Below are positions 25,653 to 37,075 of a DNA stretch of 64,000 nt, piece by piece (position 1 is the first letter of the stretch; every line of letters starts with the position of its first letter). The translations under genes were made by a program, and so were the position numbers. The notes under the pieces are model-generated. The model ran no database searches. It saw nothing but the letters and a program-made list of their open reading frames with translations, and was not told the origin of the DNA. This DNA comes from Roseiarcus sp963741405 (GTDB lineage: Bacteria > Pseudomonadota > Alphaproteobacteria > Rhizobiales > Beijerinckiaceae): contig CAVUHX010000039.1 of the NCBI GenBank assembly GCA_963741405.1, forward strand, positions 310,001 through 374,000, written 5' to 3'.

Positions 25653-28214
25653 ATGGCGCATGAGAGCGCCGGCATCGGGCGCGCAGGAGCAGGCGCAGAC
25701 ACAAGAGACATGCTCGATATCGTCGTCGTTCTGGCCGTATTCGCCAGCCTGCTGGTCGTCGTGGCCCTCAGCGAACCGCTGGCCCAGCGGCTGAGACTGG
25801 CGCCGGTCGTGCTCCTGGCGGTGATCGGGGCGGCGATCGGCGCGGTTTCGGGCGTTCTGGCGCATAGCGAGCTTGCGCCGCGTCTCGGCGAGCTCGTCAG
25901 GCCGTTCGCGGAACTGCCGCTGGGTTCCGAGACGTTCATTTACATCTTCCTGCCGTTGCTCGTGTTCGAGGCGGCGTTCACCAGCGAAGTTCGGCGCATT
26001 CTCGAAGACGCCGCGCCGATCCTGATGCTCGCGGTCGTGGCGACCATTATCACGGCCTTCATCGTCGGCCTGGCGCTCTTTCCGTTCGCCGGGATGGCGC
26101 TCACCGTCTGCCTGCTGCTCGGCGCGACGATCTCGACGACCGATCCGGCGGCGGTGATCGCGGTCTTCCGCGACGTCGGGGCGCCGGCGCGCCTGACGCG
26201 TCTCGTCGCGGGCGAAGCGCTCCTCAACGACGCCGCGGCGATCGTGCTTTACACCGTCCTGCTCGGGATCATCGCTTCGGGGCGGGTGCCTCACGCCGGC
26301 GTCGGGGCGATCGAATTCGTTCGTTCCTTCATCGGCGGCGGCGTGCTCGGATTCGTCGCCGGCCGCGCCTTGCTGCAGGTCATCCCGTGGACGCGCGACG
26401 ACCGGCTGGCCGAGGGGACGCTGACGGTTGCGCTCGCCTATCTCGCCTTCATCATGGCCGAACGCCTCTTCCATGTCTCCGGGGTCGTGGCGGTGCTGGC
26501 CTCCGGCATGACGGTCAGCGCCTTCGGGCGGACCCGCATCGGGCCGGACAACTGGACGTTCCTGACCGATCTCTGGGAGCAGATCGCCTTCTGGGCCCAT
26601 TCGCTCGTCTTCCTGCTGGCGTCGATCCTGATCCCGAGGCTGCTCGTCGACGTGCGGCTGCACGACCTGACGTTGATCGGCGTGCTGATCGTCGCGGCCT
26701 TCGCGGCCAGGCTCGCCGTCCTGTTCCTCCTCATCCCCATGCTCAGTCTTGCGAGGCTCACCCAGCCGATCAGCACAGTTTACAAGCTCGCCATGGCATG
26801 GGGCGGCCTGAGGGGCGCGCTGACCCTGGTGCTGGCGCTCGGCGTCACCGAAGATCCGGCGCTGCCGCTCGAAGTGCGCCGCTTCGTCGCGGTGCTCGCC
26901 ACCGGCCTCGTGCTATTCTCTCTGCTGGTCAACGGAACCACCCTGCGGCCGCTGATGCGGTTGCTCGGTCTCGATCGGCTGTCGCCGGTCGATCGGTTGC
27001 TCAGGGACCGGGTGCTCGAGCTCAGCTACGCCGACACCAGCGAGATGATCGAAAGGACCGCGAAGGAGCACGGTCTGCACCCTTCGGCTGTGCAGCGCGC
27101 GCTCGCGCCCTACGAGGCCTGGACGAAAGCGGAGCGGGCGCGCGACCCGGACGGGGAGGGTGAGCTGAGCGAGCGCGCGCGTCTAGGGGTCGCGCTGGTC
27201 GCCCTCGGCAACCAGGAACGGACGCTCGTCCTCGAGACGCTGGCGCGGCGCGCCGCCTCGCCGGCTACTGTGCAGGCGCTGATGCGCAACGCCGAGGCGC
27301 TGATCGAGGGCGGGAGAAGCGGCGGGCGGCTCGGATACAAGCGCGCCGCTGACGCGGCGCTCGCTTTCCCCTTCTCGTTCCGGGCCGCCTATTTCTTCTA
27401 TCGGCGCTTTGGAATCCGCCGCTTCCTCGCCGAGCGCCTCGGCGACCGCTACGAGACGTTGCTGGCGACGCGGCTCATCATCCAGGAACTGGCGGGGGAC
27501 TCCGCCAGGCGTTCGCGCTCGATCTTCGACGACAAGGCCGCCGCGCTGATCGACCGGATGCTCGAGGCGCGCCTGGAAAAGACCAGCTCCGCCCTCGACG
27601 CGCTGCGCCGGCAATACGTCGGCTATGCGGCGGCGCTCGAAGCGAGGTTCCTGCGCCAATCGGCCCTTCGCCAGGAGTTGTCGCGATACCGGGAGCTGTA
27701 CGAAGGCGGGCTGATCCCCGCGGAGGTCTATCGGGATCTTGCGAACAGCGTCGAGATCATCCAGGACGCCGAGGCTCCGCCCCGCTTCGACATCGGCCTC
27801 GACACGCGCGAGCTCATCGCCCGTCTCGATCTTTTCAAAGGCCTCGACGGCCGGCATCTCGAAGGCGTGCAAAAACTGCTGCGGGCGCGCTTCACGGTGC
27901 CCGACGAGCTCATCGTGCGAAAGGGGGAGCGCGGCGACGCCCTCTATTTCATCGCCTCGGGGGCCGCCGAGGTGGTCTTTCCGGAGCATCGTTTTCGGCT
28001 GGGCAGCGGCGATTTCTTCGGAGAATTGGCGCTGCTCAACGGCGAGCCGCGCCAGGCCGACGTCCGCGCCCTGACCTATTGCCGGCTGCTCGTCCTGCGC
28101 AAGACCGACTTCGACCGCTTCATGCGCGACAACCGCGACGTGCGGCTGAAGATTCATCAGATCGCCGAGGAGCGCGCGGCGCTGAACAGGGCCGACCCGG
28201 CGGCGGCGGTGTAA
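25653..28214 (+). CDS. CPA1 Na+/H+ antiporter with C-terminal cyclic-nucleotide-binding domain
   Basis: 853 residues. Residues ~20-430 form a CPA1 exchanger with TTDPAAVIAVFRDV, the ion-site GEALLNDAAAI and AWGGLRGALTLVLALG. A helical cytosolic region follows, and residues ~715-840 form a cNMP-binding fold with FGELALLNGEPRQADVRA, the phosphate-binding cassette. It should exchange Na+ or K+ for H+ under control of cAMP or a similar ligand. This resembles the SLC9C-like/NhaP-cNMP group. ATG 25653 or 25710 (MLDIVVVL) are both possible; the second removes a Gly-rich lead. Confidence 0.9.
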   Translation: MAHESAGIGRAGAGADTRDMLDIVVVLAVFASLLVVVALSEPLAQRLRLAPVVLLAVIGAAIGAVSGVLAHSELAPRLGELVRPFAELPLGSETFIYIFLPLLVFEAAFTSEVRRILEDAAPILMLAVVATIITAFIVGLALFPFAGMALTVCLLLGATISTTDPAAVIAVFRDVGAPARLTRLVAGEALLNDAAAIVLYTVLLGIIASGRVPHAGVGAIEFVRSFIGGGVLGFVAGRALLQVIPWTRDDRLAEGTLTVALAYLAFIMAERLFHVSGVVAVLASGMTVSAFGRTRIGPDNWTFLTDLWEQIAFWAHSLVFLLASILIPRLLVDVRLHDLTLIGVLIVAAFAARLAVLFLLIPMLSLARLTQPISTVYKLAMAWGGLRGALTLVLALGVTEDPALPLEVRRFVAVLATGLVLFSLLVNGTTLRPLMRLLGLDRLSPVDRLLRDRVLELSYADTSEMIERTAKEHGLHPSAVQRALAPYEAWTKAERARDPDGEGELSERARLGVALVALGNQERTLVLETLARRAASPATVQALMRNAEALIEGGRSGGRLGYKRAADAALAFPFSFRAAYFFYRRFGIRRFLAERLGDRYETLLATRLIIQELAGDSARRSRSIFDDKAAALIDRMLEARLEKTSSALDALRRQYVGYAAALEARFLRQSALRQELSRYRELYEGGLIPAEVYRDLANSVEIIQDAEAPPRFDIGLDTRELIARLDLFKGLDGRHLEGVQKLLRARFTVPDELIVRKGERGDALYFIASGAAEVVFPEHRFRLGSGDFFGELALLNGEPRQADVRALTYCRLLVLRKTDFDRFMRDNRDVRLKIHQIAEERAALNRADPAAAV

Positions 28215-28222
28215 GGAATATA

Positions 28223-28245
28223 TAATACATAGTTTATACGTATTA
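28223..28245. terminator. AT-rich hairpin between convergent genes
   Basis: TAATAC...GTATTA with an 11-nt loop lies in a strikingly AT-rich 45-bp patch just after the antiporter stop, before the convergent thioredoxin-fold gene. The stem is weak. Confidence 0.3.
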
Positions 28246-28340
28246 GCTTCGCTGAAAGTTGCAAAATATGGCGCCTAACGCGTTGAAAACGCTCGCCTGA
28301 CGCCGGATTCTCGGTGAGGCGGCTCTGGCGCGATTCCGGG

Positions 28341-30365
<2,025 letters not shown>

Positions 30366-30385
30366 GAGGGTCTCCCGCAGTGTGA

Positions 30386-30511
30386 CCCCTTCTCCCCGCT
30401 AGTGGGGAGAAGGTGGCCGGCGACAGCCGGCCGGATGAGGGGCGGGGCCAAGCGATCGAAATTGGCGCAGCCCCTGACCCCGACCCTCTCCCCGCAAGCG
30501 GGGTGAGGGGA
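30386..30511. repeat. Dispersed intergenic palindromic module (REP-like)
   Basis: Three hairpins lie in about 125 bp: CCTTCTCCCC/GGGGAGAAGG at 30388-30413, GGCCGGC/GCCGGCC at 30415-30432, and a CCCCGC-AA-GCGGGG core with matching flanks around 30484-30511. This is the typical mosaic of Hyphomicrobiales intergenic palindromes between genes. Confidence 0.7.
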
Positions 30512-30521
30512 AAACTGCGAC

Positions 30522-31490
30522 CTACAAACGCGCCAGCGCGCCCTTCAGCATAGACTTGAATTTGGTCGAGTCGAAGGTCCACAGGATGTCGGCGCCCGCG
30601 CTTCCGCCGGCGGCGGCTCCCCAGACGGGGCCGTTGATCGCGTCGGAATTGACCCCGAGCCGGTCGACGACGGTCATGCCGCGGGTGAGCTCGCTCGAGC
30701 ATTCGATCGCGACCCGATGACGCGACCAGGAGAGGCCGACCGAGCGGTCGAGCGCGACCGCCATGGCGGTCGGGTCCGCAAGCGACAGTCCGACCTCGCC
30801 GGTCTGGATGCGATAGGCCTCGCGGGCGCGGCTGTTTGACTCGATCGCGAAGCGCGCCTTGTTCGTGCCGAGCGCCTCGATCGCGGCGACCTCGGCGTCG
30901 CTCAGCACGGAATCGCCCCGCGAGACGTGCCAGCCGATCATCTCGATCGGCAGCGAAGAGCGGAAGACGGCTCGGCCGGCCTCCGGATCGACCCAGATGT
31001 TGTATTCCGCCGCCGGCGTTACGTTGCCTTCGCAGCAGGGCGCGCCGCCCATCACGACGCAGCGGCCGATCTTCCCGGCGAGGGCCGGATCGCGCGCGAG
31101 CGCCAGCGCGACATTGGTCAGCGGTCCGAGCGTCACCAGCGTCAGCCCTGGATTCTCGTGGGCAAGCCGCAGGATGGCGTCGACCGCGTGCTCGTCCTCG
31201 GCCGCGCGGCTGGGAGCAGGATACCTGTGATCGCCGAGGCCGTCGCGCCCATGGAACCAGTGGGCGTGCTCGTGCGCGCGGATCAACGGAGCTGGCGCGC
31301 CCATGAAAACGGGGACGTCCGAGCCGCAGATGTGGGTGGTCAGCAGCGCGTTGCGCGTCGCCTGCTCGACGCCGACGTTGCCGGCGACAATCGTCAGGCC
31401 CAGGACCCGCACGTCCGGAGCCGAGAGCGCCATGATGATCGCAACGGCGTCGTCGGAGGCAGTGTCGGTGTCGATGAGGAAATGGCGCAT
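30522..31490 (-). CDS. Nucleoside hydrolase (inosine-uridine type)
   Basis: 322 residues beginning MRHFLIDTDTASDDAVAI, the calcium-binding DxDxxxDD motif of the IU-nucleoside hydrolase fold. Later motifs are TLGPLTNVALAL, VVMGG and AEYNIWVDPEAG, all part of the ribose and base site. It hydrolyses ribonucleosides to base and ribose, in purine or pyrimidine salvage. ATG 31490 is chosen because the motif must be N-terminal; upstream frame extends far but without similarity. Confidence 0.93.
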   Translation of the reverse strand: MRHFLIDTDTASDDAVAIIMALSAPDVRVLGLTIVAGNVGVEQATRNALLTTHICGSDVPVFMGAPAPLIRAHEHAHWFHGRDGLGDHRYPAPSRAAEDEHAVDAILRLAHENPGLTLVTLGPLTNVALALARDPALAGKIGRCVVMGGAPCCEGNVTPAAEYNIWVDPEAGRAVFRSSLPIEMIGWHVSRGDSVLSDAEVAAIEALGTNKARFAIESNSRAREAYRIQTGEVGLSLADPTAMAVALDRSVGLSWSRHRVAIECSSELTRGMTVVDRLGVNSDAINGPVWGAAAGGSAGADILWTFDSTKFKSMLKGALARL

Positions 31491-31587
31491 GACGGCGGGC
31501 CGAAAAAAGCCAGGAAGGAGCGCACAAGGGCGCGCGACGCTCCTGCCTAGCATGTCCGGCGCGGCCACACAGGCCCGCCCATCGCCG

Positions 31588-32274
31588 TCAGAGCTTTGCC
31601 GCCGCCGCGTGCGCCGCGGCGCGCCGCGCCGGAAGCTGGGTCGCCAGCCTCGCCTTGACCAACTCCAGAACCTCGGGCGGAGCGGTCTCTGGCCGACCGG
31701 CGTCGAACGGCGGCTGGGGCGCATATTCAACGGCGAGTTGCAGCGTCTGCGCCAGCGTCTCTCCGCCGATTTCGGCTGCAACCACCAGGGCGAAATCGAC
31801 GCCGGCAGTGACGCCGCCGCCGGTAATGACGTTTCCGTCGCGCGCGACGCGGAACTCGTCGACGATCGCGCCGAAGAGCGGAAGCATGTCGCGCCACGCC
31901 CAATGGCACGCCGCCCGCTTGCCCTTGAGCAGCCCGGCCGCGCCCAGCACGATCGAACCGGTGCAAACCGAGGTCAGGTAGCGCGCGCCTGCCGCGAGAC
32001 GGCGGAATTCCCGCATGAACGCCTCGTCGTGGATGACGTCGGTCGCCGCCATTCCCCCCGGAACGAACAGGAGGTCGCATCGCTCGACCTCCGCCATCGG
32101 CCGCGTGCCGGCGAACACCAGCCCGCCGTCCGACTCGACCGGGCCGCCCGCCGCCGAGGCGACGACCACGGAAGCGCCGGGGATGCGGGAAAAAATCGTG
32201 TGCGGTCCGGTGAAGTCGAGTTGGGTCATGCCGGGGTAGATCGTTTCGACGATATGAAAGTCTCTTTCGGGCAT
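31588..32274 (-). CDS. DJ-1/PfpI-family protein, isonitrile hydratase-like
   Basis: 228 residues, start MPERDFHIVETIYPGMTQLDFTGP, typical of cyclohexyl-isocyanide hydratase (InhA) and related DJ-1 proteins. The nucleophile elbow is TSVCTGSIVLGAAGLL, followed by ACHWAWRDMLPLFG and ITGGGVTAGVDFAL. Members hydrate isonitriles to N-formamides or have unknown substrates. It is divergent from a truncated GlxA-type regulator, a common pairing. Confidence 0.85.
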   Translation of the reverse strand: MPERDFHIVETIYPGMTQLDFTGPHTIFSRIPGASVVVASAAGGPVESDGGLVFAGTRPMAEVERCDLLFVPGGMAATDVIHDEAFMREFRRLAAGARYLTSVCTGSIVLGAAGLLKGKRAACHWAWRDMLPLFGAIVDEFRVARDGNVITGGGVTAGVDFALVVAAEIGGETLAQTLQLAVEYAPQPPFDAGRPETAPPEVLELVKARLATQLPARRAAAHAAAAKL

Positions 32275-32329
32275 CGCTCGCGCTCCTGGTTTGACGAGGC
32301 GAGCATCGCTCGTTACGGTCCTGGCGGAA

Positions 32330-32680
32330 ATGACAATGTTCCCTCGAAATCCGCCAAAAGCAGAGTCTTTGACCCGCGATATCGGATTTCTCGTCTTCGA
32401 CGGGTTTCAGCTTCTCGACGCCGCCGGGCCGATCTCCGCTTTCGAGATTGGCGGCCGGCATGCGCCGGGCGCCTATCGTCTCGATGTGCTCGCGACCCGC
32501 TCGGGCGCGGTGCCGAGCTCGGCGGGCGTCTCGATAGAAGCGAAGGCGCTGGCGTCGGCGCCGGCGCTCGACACCCTCGTCGTCGCCGGCGGCGAGGGAA
32601 CCTATGAGCCGATCCACGACGCCGCGATTCTCGACTTCGTTCGCGCGGCGGCGAAAACGTCCCTGTTGCCAGGGAACTCG
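32330..32680 (+). pseudogene. Truncated GlxA-type (DJ-1/AraC) regulator
   Basis: From ATG 32330 about 110 residues resemble the N-terminal half of the sensor domain of GlxA/FtrA-type regulators (IGFLVFDGFQLLDAAGPISAFE, APALDTLVVAGGEG, DFVRAAAKT). Similarity then stops near 32670; the frame continues without a stop through the antisense of the metC gene. The C-terminal half of the sensor and the AraC HTH domain are missing, as the next 30 bp already reach metC. It is a 5' gene fragment, once probably the regulator of the divergent isonitrile hydratase-like gene. Confidence 0.7.
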
Positions 32681-32709
32681 GGAATTCGGCCGCGCGCGGC
32701 CTCCGCAGG

Positions 32710-33892
32710 TCACAGCACGCCCTTCATCCGCGCGAACCCCCGCTCGATATCCGCCTTCAGATCCTCGATGTCCTCGAGGCCGACGCTGAACCGGATCGTC
32801 GGGCCGCCCGGCGTCCAGCGGGTCGCGGTCCGGTGCGCCTCGAACGGCACCGCCAGAACTCTCGTAGCCGCCCCAGGAATAGCCGAGGCCGAACAGCTCG
32901 AGCCCGTCCAGGAACGCCGCAACCGCCGCCTCGGACGCGGGCCTGAGGATCACGCTGAAGAGGCCGGACGAGCCGGTGAAATCGCGCTTCCACAGCGCGT
33001 GGCCCGGATGATCGGGCAGGGCGGGGTGGATGACGGCGAGGACCTCCGGCCGCCCCGCCAGCCAGCGGGCCAGCGCAAGCGCCTGCCGCTCGGCTTCGCG
33101 CAGCCTCAGCTCCATGCTGCGCATCCCGCGCAGCGCCAGAAAGACATCTTCCGGGCTGGCGGGGATCGCCATCAGGTCGGCCGTCTGGTGGAGCTTTTTG
33201 AACCACGCCTCGTTGGCCGACACGAGACCGAGCAGGAGGTCGGAATGGCCGGACAGGTATTTCGTGCCCGCCTCGATCGCCATGTCGACGCCGTGCGCAT
33301 GCGGAGCGAAGAAGAGCGGCGTCGCCCAGGTGTTGTCCATCAGAACGCAGGCGCCGTGCGCGTGCGCGACCGCGGCGATCGCGGGAACGTCCTGGATCTC
33401 GAAGGTCTGCGACCCCGGAGATTCGGTCAGCACCGCTCTGGTGTTCGGCCGCATCAGCGCTTCGATCCCGGCGCCGATCTCGGGGTCGTAATAGGTGGTC
33501 TCGATCCCCATCCGCTTCAGAGTCGCATTGGCGAAGGCGCGGGCCGGACCATAGGCCGAGTCGGTCACGAGGAGATGATCGCCGGCGGAAAGCGCCGTCA
33601 TCATCGCCACGACGATCGCTGCGAGGCCCGACGGAACGAGGACGGTCCCGGCGGCGCCGGAAATGTCGGTCCAGGCCGCGCACAAAGCCTCGGTCGTCGG
33701 AGTGCCGTGCGTGCCGTAGGTATAGCGCTGGTTTCGGCTCTTCAGCGTGGCGACGTCCGGATAGAGGACCGTCGAACCACGAAACGGCGGCAGATTGACG
33801 AACCCCTGCGACTGCTCGCTGTCCCGCCCGAGCAGCACCAGCCGCGAACGGCTCTTCAGGGACGCGCGGGTTTCGTGGGTCAGCTTCGCCAT
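32710..33892 (-). CDS. metC: Cystathionine beta-lyase MetC (frameshifted)
   Basis: About 390 residues when the two frames are joined. It is a PLP enzyme of the Cys/Met metabolism family: GTHGTPTTEALCAAW, PSGLAAIVVAMMTAL, the PLP-contact VLMDNTWATPL, and the catalytic lysine in EAGTKYLSGHSD. The frame breaks after GYSWGGYES. Removing one base of the AA at 32857-32858 restores GGYESLAVPF and continues to FARMKGVL at 32710. It cleaves cystathionine to homocysteine, pyruvate and ammonia. Either a sequencing error or a recent inactivation. Confidence 0.85.
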
Positions 33893-34037
33893 GGGCCTGG
33901 ATTCGTGGTTGGATTGGAGACGCGAGCCTCTAGCACGGTTCCGCGCTTCGCGGACAGTCGGTTGACCCCCGGCCCCCGTCGCGACAATGTCCGAGCCAGT
34001 TGCGCGCCCTGAAGCGCGATCTTTCGGAGAGTTGTTC

Positions 34038-35051
34038 ATGCGATCGATTTGGACCTGGTTCGCCGGCGCCGCGCTCGCCAGCCTTGCCGCGTTTTCGGCG
34101 ACTGCGGGAACGCTCGACCAGGTGAAGGCGCGCGGTCAGCTGATCTGCGGCTCGAACCCCGGCCTAGCCGGGTTCGCGCTGGCCGACGACCAGGGGGTCT
34201 ACAAGGGCCTCGACGTCGACGAGTGCCGGGCGATCGCGGCTGCGATCTTCAACGATCCGAACAAGGTCAAGTTCCTCCCGATCAACGCGAAAGACCGGCC
34301 GACAATTCTCGCCTCCGGCGAGATCGACGTGCTGATCCGCAACACGACCTGGACGCTGTCGCGCCAGACGAGCGGCATGTTCTTTACCGGGATCAATTTC
34401 TACGACGGCCAGGCCTTCATGGTGCGCAAGTCGCTCGGGATCAACTCGGCGCTCAAGCTCGACGGCGCGTCGGTCTGCGTGCAGCAGGGCACTACGACCG
34501 AACTCAACCTCGCCGACTATTTCCGCGCCAACAACATGAAGCTCGAGGCGGTCGACTTCGCCACCGACGAGGAGGCGACCAGGGCCTATGACTCCGGGCG
34601 TTGCGACGCCTACACGACAGACGCTTCCGGCCTCTATTCGGAGCGGCTCAGGATGGCGAAGCCGGACGACCACGTCGTTCTCCCGGAGATCATCTCGAAG
34701 GAGCCGCTCGGCCCCTCGGTGCGTAAGGACGACGTCGCCTGGTTCCAGATCGTGCAGTGGACGCATTACGCGCTCGTCACCGCCGAAGAGCTCGGCGTGA
34801 CTCAGGCCAACGTTGACGAGATGCTGAAGTCGCCGAATCCGAACGTCCGGCGCCTGCTCGGCGTCGAGGGCGACTACGGTCAGGGTCTCGACCTCACCAA
34901 CGACTGGGCCTATCGCATGATCAAGGCTGTCGGCAATTACGGTGAGATTTTCGAGCGCAACGTCGGCATGGGCTCGCCGATCAAGATCAAGCGGGGCCTG
35001 AACGCGCTGTGGACCAAGGGCGGCCTGCAGTACGCGCCGCCGATCCGGTGA
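34038..35051 (+). CDS. aapJ: General amino-acid ABC transporter, periplasmic binding protein (AapJ-like)
   Basis: 337 residues with a signal peptide (FAGAALASLAAFSATAG), then the family start TLDQVKARGQLICGSNPGLAGFA and the class 3 binding-protein motifs GLDVDECRAIAAAIF, RNTTWTLSRQ and CVQQGTTTELNLADYF. It binds polar amino acids for the AapQMP permease. The genes for the membrane and ATPase subunits (aapQ, aapM, aapP) do not follow; a transposase remnant does. So the operon may have been cut at this point, or the gene is an orphan copy. ATG 34038 has GGAGAG upstream. Confidence 0.92.
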   Translation: MRSIWTWFAGAALASLAAFSATAGTLDQVKARGQLICGSNPGLAGFALADDQGVYKGLDVDECRAIAAAIFNDPNKVKFLPINAKDRPTILASGEIDVLIRNTTWTLSRQTSGMFFTGINFYDGQAFMVRKSLGINSALKLDGASVCVQQGTTTELNLADYFRANNMKLEAVDFATDEEATRAYDSGRCDAYTTDASGLYSERLRMAKPDDHVVLPEIISKEPLGPSVRKDDVAWFQIVQWTHYALVTAEELGVTQANVDEMLKSPNPNVRRLLGVEGDYGQGLDLTNDWAYRMIKAVGNYGEIFERNVGMGSPIKIKRGLNALWTKGGLQYAPPIR

Positions 35052-35441
35052 GGGAGGGTGCTTCGGCTCCTGCCGCCGCCCGATCCCCACCCCTCGACCC
35101 GCGGCGCCATCTCCTGCCTGAACGCCGTCGCGACCTGACGGCGGCATCGCTGTTCTTTCCCTGATCCGCCGAAAGATCAGCGATTTTATAAGGGATCTTC
35201 GCTTTTTCGGCCTCGAAGGGCCGAAAATGCGCGCCCAGGAGTCCTCAGATGCTTCATAATTTGAGCGTGTTGCATGCGAATACGCTGTTTTGCGGGGATC
35301 AGGGACATTTGTTGGCGGAACAGATCCTATGCGGCGACGAGCGCTTTGAGTCCTATGATCGAAGCGTACAAACCCGAACAGAGGATCAACCATGCTTGTT
35401 CAGCAGATTGCGCCCGTCGTCGGGCATGAGTTCTGGCGCTG
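35052..35441. other. Intergenic region between aapJ and the IS110 remnant
   Basis: 390 bp with no intact gene. A short plus-strand frame near 35391 (MLVQQIAPVVGHEFWRC) runs into a stop before the transposase frame and may be a decayed 5' end of it. The left non-coding end of the IS110 element, where members of this family encode their guide RNA, would lie here, but its boundary is not recognisable. Confidence 0.4.
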
Positions 35442-36475
35442 TTGATGCGGGTGGCGGCGGTCGAAGAGCAGCGCGCCGGCGTTCCGGTCCGGGTCGATAT
35501 CTGCTTTGAGGCCGGGCGCGACGGCCACTGGCTGCATTGCGCGCTGAAAGTGGCGGGATACAACGTCTACGAGATCGATCCGGCGAGCGTGGCGGCTGAC
35601 CGGCGAGCGCGGCGGGTGAAGTCGGACGGCGTGGACGTTGACAAGCTGGTGCGGACGCTTTCGCGTCTTGTGAGGGGCGAACGCGACGCCTGCCGGCGGT
35701 TGAGGTTCCGACCCTTGAGGAAGAGGACGCCAAGCGGCCGCATCGCGAATACGAGCGGCTCGTCAAGGAACGGACGTCGCACGGCAACCGGGTGAAGGGG
35801 TTGCTGTTCGCCCAGGGGGTTCGCGATTTTGACCCGCTGGCGGCCGACCGGCTGGAGCGGCTGGCGGAGCTGGCGATTGCGCCGAGGCTGAAGTCCGAAC
35901 TCGGGCGCGAATGCCGCCGTCTGGCCGGGATCATCGACGATATCGCCGAGGTCGAAGCGGAGATGGCGGCGCAGATCGTTCCGCTCGAGCTCAAGGCGGC
36001 CAATCGGAAACGCGCGGTCACGGCTGCGCCGAGCCAAGTCCAGGCCAAGGCCGCACAGCTCTTCAGGCTCAAGAGCGTCGGCGTGCGCTTCAGCACGGTG
36101 CTCGCCGGCGAGGTCTCTTATCGAACGTTCCGGAACCGGCGCGGCGTCGGGCAATACATCGGGCTCGCGCCTTCGCCGTTCCAGAGCGGCGACATGGCGC
36201 GCGATCAGGGGATCGCCAAAGCCGGCAACAGCCGGGCGCGCAAAGCGATGATCGAACTGGCGTGGCTGTGGCGAAGGCGTCAGCCCGACAGCGCGCTCTC
36301 GAAGTGGTTCCGTGAGCGCGTCGGCGACCGGAAGGGACGCGTGCGGCGCATCGCCATCGTCGCCATGGCGCGCAAACTGGCTGTGGCGCTAGTTCGCACG
36401 CCAAGGCCGAGGCCGCCGGTAAGTATCCCCCGGCAAAGCCGGGGGCTTTACGAAGTGAACCGCTCGAAGCGGTAG
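35442..36475 (+). pseudogene. IS110-family transposase remnant (truncated, frameshifted)
   Basis: Two frames join near 35.70 kb. The first has CFEAGRDGHWLHCAL, EIDPASVAADRRARRVKSDGVDVDKLVRTL; the second continues VPTLEEEDAKRPHREYERLVKERT into VKGLLFAQGVRDF and the Transposase_20 domain (LKSVGVRFSTVLAGEVSYRTFRNRRGVGQYIGLAPSPFQSG, KAGNSRARKAMIELAW). The N-terminal 50-60 residues with the first DEDD acidic residues are missing, and the normal C-terminus is lost near 36415, where the IS200-type element begins. Not functional as written. Confidence 0.85.
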
Positions 36476-37075
36476 GAGGGGACGCTAACGCGCCCCCTTG
36501 AGTTGGCGCCACCTGAAGGTGGCGTTGTCAACGCCAGAGGTTCATCTGTTCGAGCCTCTGGTCTTCCTTCTCTTGATTGCGGATGTAGGCGCGGATCGCT
36601 TCCTCGTCACGCCCGACCGTGTTCACGAAAAAGCCGCGGGCCCAAAAGTGTTGCCCGACGAAATTGCGTCGGCGCTCTCCATAAACCCTGGCCACGTGGA
36701 TCGCGCTCTTGCCCTTGATGAAGCCGACCACCTGCGACACCGCATATTTCGGTGGAATCGAAAGCAGCATGTGCACGTGATCGGGCATCAGATGCCCTTC
36801 CTCAACTTTCGAGTCCTTCTGAAGCGCGAGCTTGCGGAACACTTCGCCCAAATGCCGGCGCAACTCCTGATACAGCGTCTTGCGTCGACATTTCGGTATG
36901 AAGACAACATGATATTTGCAGTCCCAAGTCGTGTGGCTTAGGCTCTCGTACTCGTCCATCGGTGGAGTTCCTTTCGTGTGAGTGGCTGCTCACGTTGGAA
37001 CTTCACCGGTGGACTGCCGGAAACGTCAAACTGCTACTGCCACCCCGGCATAGTCGGGGGGTCTCCCGCTTACGC
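36418..37075 (-). mobile_element. IS200/IS605-family insertion element
   Basis: A tnpA gene on the minus strand is flanked by matching subterminal hairpins. At 36427-36445 the arms are CCCCCGGC/GCCGGGGG around AAA. At 37043-37059 they are CCCCGGC/GTCGGGG around ATA (one G-T pair). More hairpins lie at 36459-36473, 36507-36524 and 36521-36535. Paired hairpins at both ends are the hallmark of these single-strand transposing elements. Exact ends are not determined. It adjoins and probably interrupts the IS110 remnant. There is no TnpB. Confidence 0.75.
36528..36959 (-). CDS. tnpA: IS200/IS605-family transposase TnpA (Y1 HUH)
   Basis: A 143-residue protein, full length for the family. It begins YESLSHTTWDCKYHVVFIPKCRRK, has the HUH metal motif in MPDHVHMLLSIPP, KGKSAIHVAR, FWARGFFVNTVG, and the catalytic tyrosine in AIRAYIRNQEKED. 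TnpA cuts and rejoins single-stranded DNA at the hairpin ends of the element. The reading frame is intact with all catalytic residues, so it may still be active. Confidence 0.93.
   Translation of the reverse strand: MDEYESLSHTTWDCKYHVVFIPKCRRKTLYQELRRHLGEVFRKLALQKDSKVEEGHLMPDHVHMLLSIPPKYAVSQVVGFIKGKSAIHVARVYGERRRNFVGQHFWARGFFVNTVGRDEEAIRAYIRNQEKEDQRLEQMNLWR

Noticed and set aside
23773..25704. 643-codon open frame antisense to the acyl-CoA synthetase
   Set aside because: Shadow frame; the sense strand has all adenylation motifs.
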